Part shown: positions 1 through 6,533 of the stretch, one piece after another
How positions within the stretch are numbered: the stretch's first letter is position 1
Layout of the letters: each line of letters starts with the position of its first letter
Source: JAKASV01 sp964595035
GTDB lineage: Bacteria > Babelota > Babeliae > Babelales > Vermiphilaceae
Assembly: GCA_964595035.1 (NCBI GenBank)
Contig: CAZQNW010000049.1
Coordinates: 1-6,546, forward strand
DNA: 6,546 nt
Direction: 5' to 3'
Position numbers and translations under genes: made by a program
Notes under the pieces: generated by a model
The model's input: only the letters and a program-made list of their open reading frames with translations
Databases searched by the model: none
Told to the model about the DNA's origin: nothing

Positions 1-47
1 ATTTGGTGCTTTTTCTATTACATTACACGTTATGAATGAGTTGCTTT

Positions 48-1613
48 TTATTCAACAGGTGTTGTATCTGTTTGTGAAGTTAGTTCATGGGGTATGTGAG
101 TTGCGGCTATGATTTTTTCTCTAAGAGCTTGTGCGCCAATAATGCGAACAGATTTATTTTGGGTGTGCAGTATATCAACTATTTTTTCACAAGCCTCAAT
201 CCCATCATGATCAATAAATGAAACTGCCCGTAAATCTATAACGATATTTTTATGTTTTGGTGGTACGTTTTCGAAGCGTGCTATATGTGATTGTGCGTTT
301 ATGTAGGCAAGTACACCTTTAATCGAATACATAAGAGTGTCATCTTGAATTAAAGGCTCTGCATGTTTATTTGTGCTTTTTGGATTAAGTTCATATTGTC
401 CTGCAGATAGCTTTTTCATAAATATAAGCATTGATATGGACGCGCCTAGTAATATACCGATGATAGGATCTTCAAAAACTGTTACAGCTGCAACAATCAT
501 GGCTATTATGAAGTTTGTTTTATCGGTCTTAAACATGCGCTTAAAATGTTCGATTTCAATCATCTTAATGCCAACCATAGTTAAAATGGCTGCAACTATG
601 GGCAAGGGCATATATTTAAAGTAACCGAGAAGAAGCATTGAAATTATAAGAACGCAGATACTGGCAATGAAAGCAGATGTTTTATGTGTAGCGCCGCTTT
701 TTATATTAAGTGTTGTTCGCGCTAAAGCCGCCGTTGCGGGTATGCCTCCTGCAAGACCGCAAACAATGTTGGCTAAACTGAGCCCTAACATTTCTTTGTT
801 CTTGTTATGTTTAGTCTTAGTCATTCCATCGGCAATACGTGCTGATATCATAGTTTCGATAATTGATATAATGGCAATGGTGAGGGCTGGAATAATATAT
901 TTTATAGAAAGGCTCCAGCTGAACGGAAGCATAAGATGGGGTGAAAGGTTAGCAAATTTACTTTCTAATGTTTGTATTGATAGAGAAATTATACGATGAG
1001 ACGAAAGATAGCCTAGTATGATGCCAAATGGTGAAATTAAAATAGCTCCCGGTATAGAGGGGACTAATTTTGAGAGTGACCATAAAATTGCAAGCGAACA
1101 AGCGAATAATGTTGTTGATACCGGGCTGAAGGATAGTATGTGTTTGAGCGTTTCATGCACGTTCTGAACAAAACTTTCATGTAATGGCACATTAAGAAGT
1201 CCAAGCGCAAAGTTCATTTGGTTAAATATAATGATAAGAGCTACACCAAGAACAAACCCATGAATGGTGCTTGAAGGAACAAAAATAAGGTATTTTTCTA
1301 ACTTGAATATGTACGCTACAAATATCAGTATTCCGGATAGTATGGCAAGTGTTGGTAATATGCCGGTACCATGGAGTATGGCATAAGATGAAAGTAATCC
1401 CGAGAGTGCCCCTGTTGGCCCAATAATATTATAGTTGCTTCCACCAAATAATGATGATATTAAACCTGCCCAAATAGCCGTTATGACACCTTGAACAGGA
1501 CTGGCATGAGAAGCGACTGCTAAGGTAACGGCAAGTGGTAATGAAATGAGTGATACGGTCAGCCCAGATTTCCAATTTTCCTTAACATTTTGAAGGACAT
1601 GTATAATCTTCAT
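48..1613 (-). CDS. SulP-family (SLC26-like) anion transporter with C-terminal STAS domain
   Basis: This 521-residue protein is a probable inner-membrane anion transporter. Known SulP members carry sulfate, bicarbonate, dicarboxylates or other anions; the substrate cannot be read here. Residues about 15-402 are a chain of hydrophobic segments with family landmarks: SLPLAVTLAVASHASP (24-39), GPTGALSG (65-72), IETMISARIADGMT (252-265, with the conserved Glu253) and GGIPATAALARTTLNIKSGA (289-308). Residues about 426-515 form the cytosolic STAS domain, with VIDLRAVSFIDHDGI at 458-472. Length and domain order are normal for the family, so the gene appears intact. The position that is phosphorylated Ser in SpoIIAA-type STAS proteins is His469 here, so that type of switch is unlikely. 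The ATG at 1613 is the only sensible start, because an in-frame TAA lies 12 bases upstream of it. No Shine-Dalgarno sequence sits at normal distance (see 1621-1652). Its upstream neighbour is lost in the assembly gap. Confidence 0.93.
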   Translation of the reverse strand: MKIIHVLQNVKENWKSGLTVSLISLPLAVTLAVASHASPVQGVITAIWAGLISSLFGGSNYNIIGPTGALSGLLSSYAILHGTGILPTLAILSGILIFVAYIFKLEKYLIFVPSSTIHGFVLGVALIIIFNQMNFALGLLNVPLHESFVQNVHETLKHILSFSPVSTTLFACSLAILWSLSKLVPSIPGAILISPFGIILGYLSSHRIISLSIQTLESKFANLSPHLMLPFSWSLSIKYIIPALTIAIISIIETMISARIADGMTKTKHNKNKEMLGLSLANIVCGLAGGIPATAALARTTLNIKSGATHKTSAFIASICVLIISMLLLGYFKYMPLPIVAAILTMVGIKMIEIEHFKRMFKTDKTNFIIAMIVAAVTVFEDPIIGILLGASISMLIFMKKLSAGQYELNPKSTNKHAEPLIQDDTLMYSIKGVLAYINAQSHIARFENVPPKHKNIVIDLRAVSFIDHDGIEACEKIVDILHTQNKSVRIIGAQALREKIIAATHIPHELTSQTDTTPVE

Positions 1614-1620
1614 AAAAATT

Positions 1621-1652
1621 TGTTTTTAATGCGCTAAAAGCACATCCTTTCT
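1621..1652 (-). promoter_or_regulatory. Distant Shine-Dalgarno-like sequence plus weak hairpin upstream of the SulP gene
   Basis: On the minus strand, AGAAAGGA (1645-1652) is the only purine-rich ribosome-binding candidate before the SulP ATG, but it lies 31 bases away. Between them is an imperfect inverted repeat, TGCTTTTA / TAAAAACA (1635-1642 and 1621-1628), with a 6-base loop and one C-A mismatch. If it folds in the mRNA, it would leave about 9 unpaired bases between AGAAAGGA and the ATG, which is a normal spacing. The stem is A-U rich and weak, so this may be chance, and the gene may simply start without a Shine-Dalgarno sequence. Confidence 0.25.
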
Positions 1653-1715
1653 GTTTAAATTGTTAGTACAAAAGAATTCTATTCATATGATTGGTATCTA
1701 ACCTGAATGAGATAT

Positions 1716-1815
1716 NNNNNNNNNNNNNNNNNNNNNNNNNNNNNNNNNNNNNNNNNNNNNNNNNNNNNNNNNNNNNNNNNNNNNNNNNNNNNNNNNNNNN
1801 NNNNNNNNNNNNNNN
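1716..1815. other. Assembly gap of 100 N
   Basis: Exactly 100 undetermined bases, the customary length for a scaffold gap of unknown size. The true distance between the SulP gene and the small secreted gene is unknown, and whole genes could be missing. Only 102 bases of left flank (1614-1715) and 18 bases of right flank (1816-1833) lie between the gap and the adjacent coding regions; I see no further gene in them. Confidence 0.97.
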
Positions 1816-1822
1816 AAAAAAT

Positions 1823-1829
1823 AAGGGGG
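1823..1829 (+). promoter_or_regulatory. Ribosome binding site of the 129-residue secreted protein
   Basis: AAGGGGG lies 4 bases upstream of the ATG at 1834. The TAA at 1822-1824 is in frame with that ATG, so the gene cannot extend back into the N gap. Together these fix the start. Confidence 0.6.
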
Positions 1830-1833
1830 CGGT

Positions 1834-2223
1834 ATGCGTATATCTGTGACTATAGTTATATTGATTTGTTCGTGGAGTATCGTTCAAGCAAAAAACCCTT
1901 GGATGACTCTTTTCCCTTCTTCACCTTACTCTAGGGCATTGGAAGTCTGCATGCGTGTACTTGATGATATGCCTGAGCTCTATGATGTTATAACAGCTGA
2001 AGATCTTTGCGTCGGTCGTTTTGTACGTTTATTGCAAGAAGTTTCTTCGGTAGAATATGTGCATACGCATTGTAGTCCATATCCTCCTGAAGATATAGAG
2101 TATATTGCAGGCTTAGTTGAAAGAATTACACAAGAAAAGCAGGCTCAAATCAATTCTTCAAGAGCTATGCGGTTTCTTATCAGGTCAATACACGTGAAAC
2201 TTGCGCAATTGCTTGCCCACTAA
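1834..2223 (+). CDS. Small secreted protein of unknown function
   Basis: A 129-residue protein that I do not recognise. Residues 1-19 form a clear signal peptide: an Arg at position 2, a hydrophobic core (ISVTIVILICSWSI) and a good type I cleavage site after Val-Gln-Ala (17-19). The mature part, about 110 residues, looks soluble and mainly helical: amphipathic stretches at about 33-48, 55-71, 85-104 and 108-128, with no further membrane segment. It has three cysteines (39, 59, 80), so one disulphide is possible with one thiol left over. A SPYPPED turn (81-87) separates the N- and C-terminal helical parts. A Shine-Dalgarno-like sequence and an in-frame stop just upstream support the start. It is the only plus-strand gene in the window and ends 3 bases before the stop of the converging propeller gene. 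It is probably real because signal peptide, start signal and intact frame agree, but no function can be assigned. Confidence 0.75.
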   Translation: MRISVTIVILICSWSIVQAKNPWMTLFPSSPYSRALEVCMRVLDDMPELYDVITAEDLCVGRFVRLLQEVSSVEYVHTHCSPYPPEDIEYIAGLVERITQEKQAQINSSRAMRFLIRSIHVKLAQLLAH

Positions 2224-2226
2224 AAA

Positions 2227-5151
2227 TTATTCTAATGCTATAACTCCATCTTGTGTTCCTGCCATAAGTATTCCTGTGATACCTATTTGTTTTATCCAGA
2301 AAAATCTTTTTGTTGCGACGACATAAGGATCAAATACAAGTATGTGTTGTGCCGGTGCGCAAACGCGCCATTCAGGAGTATTGAATGGAAAGCTCATTAA
2401 GGCATTGGTTGATGGTTTACAAGTTGCTCTATTGATAATAAAGAATCTGCGTGCCCCATCAGACCAGAAATAGGTTATTGGGTCGATCCATTCAAACGTT
2501 GAATTGCGGACAATTGAATTGAAAAATGCCGGGCTGAAAGATTTAAAATATTCATTTGAAGGTGTATTTTGTGAGATGCTGCTTATTTGGTAGATCCAAC
2601 TGTGCTCATAGGTACGTGAATTACATATATCTTCAACGCTGACAGACCAGACTGTTGATGGGATTGGTGTATCTATGCCTGCGATTCCTTCAATCCATAG
2701 TGTATTGTGCGTCGGAACGAGTGCCCATGCTGCGTCAGTTTGATCTGTAGCATCGGCAACTCCTCGGGTAGCGGCGCTTACTGTAGCATATGATCCGAAT
2801 AATCCGGCATTTGTTCCAAGGAGCAGTTGTTCTGCTTCAATTTCGTTGGTAGCGGTAACATATACAGCTACCGGTTGTATACCGGTAAAGGCATAAGCAT
2901 GCTCAAATGGTTCGTTGCCGGTTTGCGCGATGAGATGAATGTGAGTAGAGTCAAACATTGCTTCTACTGTAGCGTCAAAATCTACACGATACAATGAACT
3001 TATCAGGGTTCCTGTTTTTGCTGTTTGTGTAATTATATAAAGACTCAATCCTGTTGTTTTAATATCAATAATCGGGTCAGAAAATGCTGGTATATGTACC
3101 CATTGCCCATGTGCTAGTGTATTCATGGTTAAGTTGCTCAGGTCAAATCCTGCTATACCTGCATTCGCATATACATAAAGTCCCTTATCTGTACCTGCAA
3201 AAAAGTAACAGTGATTATCAGGGTCATGTGCTGAAGGACGTGAATATTCAAGGGTTGTAACACATACATTATTCTCAGGTAGCATTGTTTCAATAAAATT
3301 CAGTTCTTGGCAGCCCGTGGGCGCGCAGAAATCTTCAATAACTTTTTGTGGGCTTGTAGCTGTTTGATTGTAGGCTACACTGACACGAGCGATATCAACT
3401 TTGCCACATCCACCAAAAAGTGCAAAACGATTAAGATTTTCTGATTCTGTAAAACCGCGTGTAGATTGATCAAGATCAAGAACTGAGTAGCAGCCGCAAG
3501 GTAAGCTCGCGCAGAGTTGTGCCGCAAGGGTGCAACATGGAGGTACTACAAGATTCTTTACTGAACAGTGAGAGCACGATTTGCCGGTGCAGCAGTTACA
3601 TGTTGAGCAACAAGCTGAGTTGCTTGATGGGCATATGCTGTCTTGTGTCGCTTGGCAGCTATTTCCTTTGTCCCATGCGGTTACACGTACAGATTTTTGT
3701 GTATAACCATCAATGGCCCATACTTTTCCTGTGACGGCATCTATTGCAAAAAATTGAATGCCTTTGTTAATAGAAGATTCTTGTGCAAAGGCGTTGTAAG
3801 GGAATGCCCGTTTTGTCCACGGTGTCCAACGTACAATTTTGCCCGTCTTTTCAAATAAAGCTTGAGAATATAGAATACCGTTTTCATTTGTAGCCGATTG
3901 TCCGGTTGCAGTTGAGACATAGACCGTATCACCAATGACCTCGATGTCGGAAATTTCTGTTGTAGCTTCAATAGGTAATGGCCCGGCGCCGACTTGTGCA
4001 GCAGGGTCGTCTTTATCTATAAGTCCAAGTGATGTCGTTACTACAGTCTCAAACGTATGCCTAGAAGATAATGGGGCATTTTTATCGGCGAGTGTCCCTT
4101 GATAAGGCGATTCGGGGCAGATGTCAACAATAGGAAGTGCATATATTGTATTGTTTACCTGATCATATGTCCCAACGCCACCGTTAACAATTAAGTAACT
4201 TGGTCCTGTACTGCAATGCATAGTACGTATATGTTTAATTGACAGTGGATTTTCTTGTTCTGAATCATTAATGACAGCGACTATTCTATCGGTATCGCCT
4301 GCGGATAATGCTATTGTATCAAAAATATCATACAGAGTAAGTGTTCCATTGTCGTGTACTTGTCCGACGACGACCGCTTTCGCGCCATTATGTGCGCCTG
4401 CGGCTGTTGTGAGAGTAAGGCCGGTGTAGAGTCGTTGAAGCTGATCATCCCAGTGTAACGTTACGAGTCCATCTATTGCAGGCTCATTATTGATGCGTAC
4501 TTGCGCTGTGCTTGGATCAAGGCGTTTTGCTTGTACTGTTGTGGGAGCGGTACTTTCTGCTGCGGTTTGTTCTAAAGTGAGTGTTGTTGAGCTTGTATCA
4601 TTAAAAAGACGTACGACGGCAATGCCGCTGTCCGGTTGCCCAAACGGAACAGTTTCTTCACTTGCTCCTGTATATGTTGAGACTGCTGCGAAAAAATATC
4701 CTTGATTATCAGAACCTGGTTGTAACATGCCTGCGAGTGCGGAAATAAGGCTTGTAGGATTTCCGGCAGCATCATTGAGAGCCGTACCTGTTTGACCGGG
4801 TTTCTTGCCATTGTATGTTGAAGCATACAGATATGTTGAGCTATTATGTATTTGGTTATAACCAAGATAGGGGCGTATAGCGCCGATGTTGGTAGCAAGA
4901 GCCAGATGCGCTATGCCATCACTGCCTATGATTGAGTTAAAGGTTGGGCTTTCGTTACCGATAGGGCGTGAACAAGCCCAAATTGAATAAGGATCATCCT
5001 GCGCGGCAAGACCGAGGTACAATGTTGCTGAAGCTCGGTCGTAGACCTTTTGATTAATCTCGGTACTAAATGTTTTAACGAGTGTTGTTGCATAGTGCTG
5101 TTGTATACACAAGACAGCAAATAACAGTATATACGATGTACATTTTTTCAT
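2227..5151 (-). CDS. Large secreted propeller-like repeat protein with cysteine-rich insertion
   Basis: A 974-residue exported protein of unknown function. Residues 1 to about 21 look like a signal peptide (Lys-Lys, then core YILLFAVLC; cleavage perhaps after Ala21). The rest has no membrane helix and is rich in short beta strands, Gly, Thr and Asn. Propeller-like motifs recur: ISDIEVIGDTVYVST (400-414) resembles IIDIKTTGLSLYIIT (694-708), and GTxxG(L/V) occurs at 653-658, 779-784 and 965-970. The first two GTxxGL motifs are followed after 30-31 residues by Trp and then Pro (W684, W809), so they look like copies of one module. Residues 499-554 are an insertion with 14 cysteines. From memory, stretches such as GILYSQALFEKTGKIVRWTP (425-444) resemble a family expanded in Dependentiae; this was not searched. 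AAAGGAG (5157-5163), 5 bases before the ATG, supports the start. The gene follows the barrel gene by 30 bases, probably in one operon. A role in surface binding or envelope structure is inference. Confidence 0.88.
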   Translation of the reverse strand: MKKCTSYILLFAVLCIQQHYATTLVKTFSTEINQKVYDRASATLYLGLAAQDDPYSIWACSRPIGNESPTFNSIIGSDGIAHLALATNIGAIRPYLGYNQIHNSSTYLYASTYNGKKPGQTGTALNDAAGNPTSLISALAGMLQPGSDNQGYFFAAVSTYTGASEETVPFGQPDSGIAVVRLFNDTSSTTLTLEQTAAESTAPTTVQAKRLDPSTAQVRINNEPAIDGLVTLHWDDQLQRLYTGLTLTTAAGAHNGAKAVVVGQVHDNGTLTLYDIFDTIALSAGDTDRIVAVINDSEQENPLSIKHIRTMHCSTGPSYLIVNGGVGTYDQVNNTIYALPIVDICPESPYQGTLADKNAPLSSRHTFETVVTTSLGLIDKDDPAAQVGAGPLPIEATTEISDIEVIGDTVYVSTATGQSATNENGILYSQALFEKTGKIVRWTPWTKRAFPYNAFAQESSINKGIQFFAIDAVTGKVWAIDGYTQKSVRVTAWDKGNSCQATQDSICPSSNSACCSTCNCCTGKSCSHCSVKNLVVPPCCTLAAQLCASLPCGCYSVLDLDQSTRGFTESENLNRFALFGGCGKVDIARVSVAYNQTATSPQKVIEDFCAPTGCQELNFIETMLPENNVCVTTLEYSRPSAHDPDNHCYFFAGTDKGLYVYANAGIAGFDLSNLTMNTLAHGQWVHIPAFSDPIIDIKTTGLSLYIITQTAKTGTLISSLYRVDFDATVEAMFDSTHIHLIAQTGNEPFEHAYAFTGIQPVAVYVTATNEIEAEQLLLGTNAGLFGSYATVSAATRGVADATDQTDAAWALVPTHNTLWIEGIAGIDTPIPSTVWSVSVEDICNSRTYEHSWIYQISSISQNTPSNEYFKSFSPAFFNSIVRNSTFEWIDPITYFWSDGARRFFIINRATCKPSTNALMSFPFNTPEWRVCAPAQHILVFDPYVVATKRFFWIKQIGITGILMAGTQDGVIALE
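3490..3657 (-). other. Cysteine-rich segment inside the propeller-like protein
   Basis: Codes for residues 499-554, which hold 14 cysteines in 56 residues (499, 507, 514, 515, 518, 520, 521, 526, 529, 539, 540, 547, 552, 554), including three adjacent Cys-Cys pairs. It follows a beta-rich stretch ending VRVTAWDKGN and precedes a second beta-rich stretch, so it looks like a loop or small knotted domain inserted between propeller parts. Because the protein has a signal peptide, disulphide bonding is the natural expectation. The spacing does not match a zinc finger or ferredoxin pattern that I know. Confidence 0.85.
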
Positions 5152-5181
5152 TATTACTCCTTTGGGAACTGTTATGGCATG

Positions 5182-6459
5182 TTAAAATTCATTAGTAATA
5201 TCGAGGCCACATGAGCAACCGGCCATAGTTGTTTTAAATATTCGTTTGCCGCCTAGGTTAATATTGGCAAAAAATCCTATACGTGGGCTTAGACGCATAT
5301 GTGGTTGCGCAAAATCATAATCGGCAATGAGATGCAATGTATGCATATTCCAGCCGTCTAGGCAACTGTCGCAATTGACCGCTGATGGTTCAAAGCAACA
5401 TGTGTTTGCGGGATGAAGTGTTGTATTTTTTTCGGCACAATAGGTGTAACCTGCAAGTAGCGAAAAGCCTTCAGCTATATGATCCAGTTTGCAAAAAGCA
5501 CCGGCAAACCAAATGGTTCCGCGTTCTATGGTTGCGCAACCTTGGGCAAGTTTAATAAAGCCGTTTTGTCGCCTGTCTGTTTTCATGTGTACATTGCGTG
5601 TCTTATCGGTAAAGGCAATTGCGCCTCCATACCCTCCGCATGTGAACCAATTATACAAGCCTACAGAAAAATCGCATGATCCTGAAAATCCAAGGTGATC
5701 ATTATATCCTGAAGGAATATCGAAAGGTTCATGTATATTTTGTTTTTTGCCTGTCGGAAAGATTATGCCGAGTTTGAAATCCGCGTCAACATAATCGAGT
5801 ATGCTGAAATCTTGGAAATTGCCGCCCCAGCCAATAAGTACGCTTAAATCTCCGATGCACGTTTTTTTAAATCCTCTGGCGTATAGGCCATATTTTTGTA
5901 GAATTTTGTCATATAATGATAAAAAGTTTTTCCAGGTCCTTGTATCTGTGTAGGGGCAAGGTACTGAATCGGGCGTATCATCAGTAAAGCACACGTGAGA
6001 AAGCTTCATATTGCGTATAGGAAGTCCGACTTGCAAGAACAACCCATGGCGGAAGTTTTGAGTTAAAAGTATTTGTGTTTCAATTAATTTAAAGGTGCCA
6101 CTATACGTAAGATATCCGAAGCAATCTCTCCCTACTGTTCGTGCCAATTCTGTCAAAATAACATCTTCTTGAGACAGCGGATCCTTGCCTGGTACATTAC
6201 TGCCAAGGAAATGCATGTTTTCAGGGCCGAATAATGATAGTAATGGGGTGGTAGAATCACAACAGCTGCCTCTTGAACATCGTGCCCGTCCAGCTGCGCA
6301 CAAGACATCTAGTGATGTAAGCAACGGCTCAACAAGTCTCGGTTCTCCAAAAGAAATACCGAAAAATGGGGGTCTGTAAAAATGAAAATTGTCCATACAT
6401 ATGAATGATTGTGGAATCAGCAGCGCTATGCCTAGCAGTATTTTGGTTTGTTTCCTCAT
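5182..6459 (-). CDS. Cysteine-rich predicted outer-membrane beta-barrel protein
   Basis: A 425-residue protein that probably lies in the outer membrane; exact function unknown. Residues 1 to about 21 are a signal peptide (RKQTK, then ILLGIALLI). No membrane helix follows. The body has alternating, aromatic-rich strands with turn-like Gly/Asn/Asp segments, for example QILLTQNFRHGLFLQVGLPI (129-148) and the stretch 204-238 ending GIIFPTGKK. The last residues, CGLDITNEF, end in Phe with alternating hydrophobic positions (Leu419, Ile421, Phe425), the usual outer-membrane barrel signature. There are 20 cysteines, 19 of them beyond the signal region, grouped at 54-67 and 341-366 and at 415/417. From memory, the FPTGKK...PFDIPSGYNDHLGF region resembles a Dependentiae barrel family; this was not searched. 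AAGGAA (6465-6470), 5 bases before the ATG, and the signal peptide fix the start. It is the first gene of a probable operon with the 974-residue gene. A porin-like or structural role is possible, by loose analogy to cysteine-rich chlamydial outer-membrane proteins. Confidence 0.87.
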   Translation of the reverse strand: MRKQTKILLGIALLIPQSFICMDNFHFYRPPFFGISFGEPRLVEPLLTSLDVLCAAGRARCSRGSCCDSTTPLLSLFGPENMHFLGSNVPGKDPLSQEDVILTELARTVGRDCFGYLTYSGTFKLIETQILLTQNFRHGLFLQVGLPIRNMKLSHVCFTDDTPDSVPCPYTDTRTWKNFLSLYDKILQKYGLYARGFKKTCIGDLSVLIGWGGNFQDFSILDYVDADFKLGIIFPTGKKQNIHEPFDIPSGYNDHLGFSGSCDFSVGLYNWFTCGGYGGAIAFTDKTRNVHMKTDRRQNGFIKLAQGCATIERGTIWFAGAFCKLDHIAEGFSLLAGYTYCAEKNTTLHPANTCCFEPSAVNCDSCLDGWNMHTLHLIADYDFAQPHMRLSPRIGFFANINLGGKRIFKTTMAGCSCGLDITNEF

Positions 6460-6504
6460 TAACGTTCCTTTTTGTACTATGCTTTATTTTTAGTGCTATC
6501 TTAA

Positions 6505-6533
6505 GTTATAGAAAAAATCTACAAAAAAGGAAA
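6505..6533 (-). promoter_or_regulatory. Weak candidate promoter for the barrel/propeller operon
   Basis: On the minus strand, TATAAC (6505-6510) matches the -10 consensus at 5 of 6 positions. TTTCCT (6528-6533) lies 17 bases upstream but matches the -35 consensus at only 3 of 6. It would start transcription about 40 bases before the ATG at 6459. The region is A+T rich, so such matches arise easily by chance, and sigma factor preference in this organism is unknown. Confidence 0.25.

Noticed and set aside
667..999. 110-codon hydrophobic plus-strand open frame opposite the SulP gene
   Set aside because: It is antisense to membrane segments of a well-supported gene, which often mirrors as hydrophobic sequence, and it has no convincing ribosome binding site.
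1634..1645. Mini-ORF (Met-Cys-Phe-stop) upstream of the SulP gene as a leader peptide
   Set aside because: The Shine-Dalgarno-like bases directly abut its ATG, leaving no spacing, and three codons carry no attenuation signal.
1663..1934. Open frames on both strands running through the N gap
   Set aside because: Their continuity rests on undetermined bases; the visible ends show no signal, family or start site that supports them.
2201..2212. Overlapping palindromes TTGCGCAA and GCAATTGC near the end of the small secreted gene
   Set aside because: Too short, without a loop or T-run, and within coding sequence; expected by chance.
3490..3657. Cysteine cluster read as a zinc-finger or iron-sulfur motif
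   Set aside because: Cysteine spacing is irregular, there are three Cys-Cys pairs, and the protein is exported, so disulphides are more likely.
4572..4898. 108-codon minus-strand open frame inside the propeller gene
   Set aside because: It overlaps a strongly supported 974-residue gene in another frame and shows no recognisable protein features.
5107..5151. Lipoprotein signal around Cys15 of the propeller protein
   Set aside because: The residue before the cysteine is Leu, where a lipobox needs Gly, Ala or Ser.
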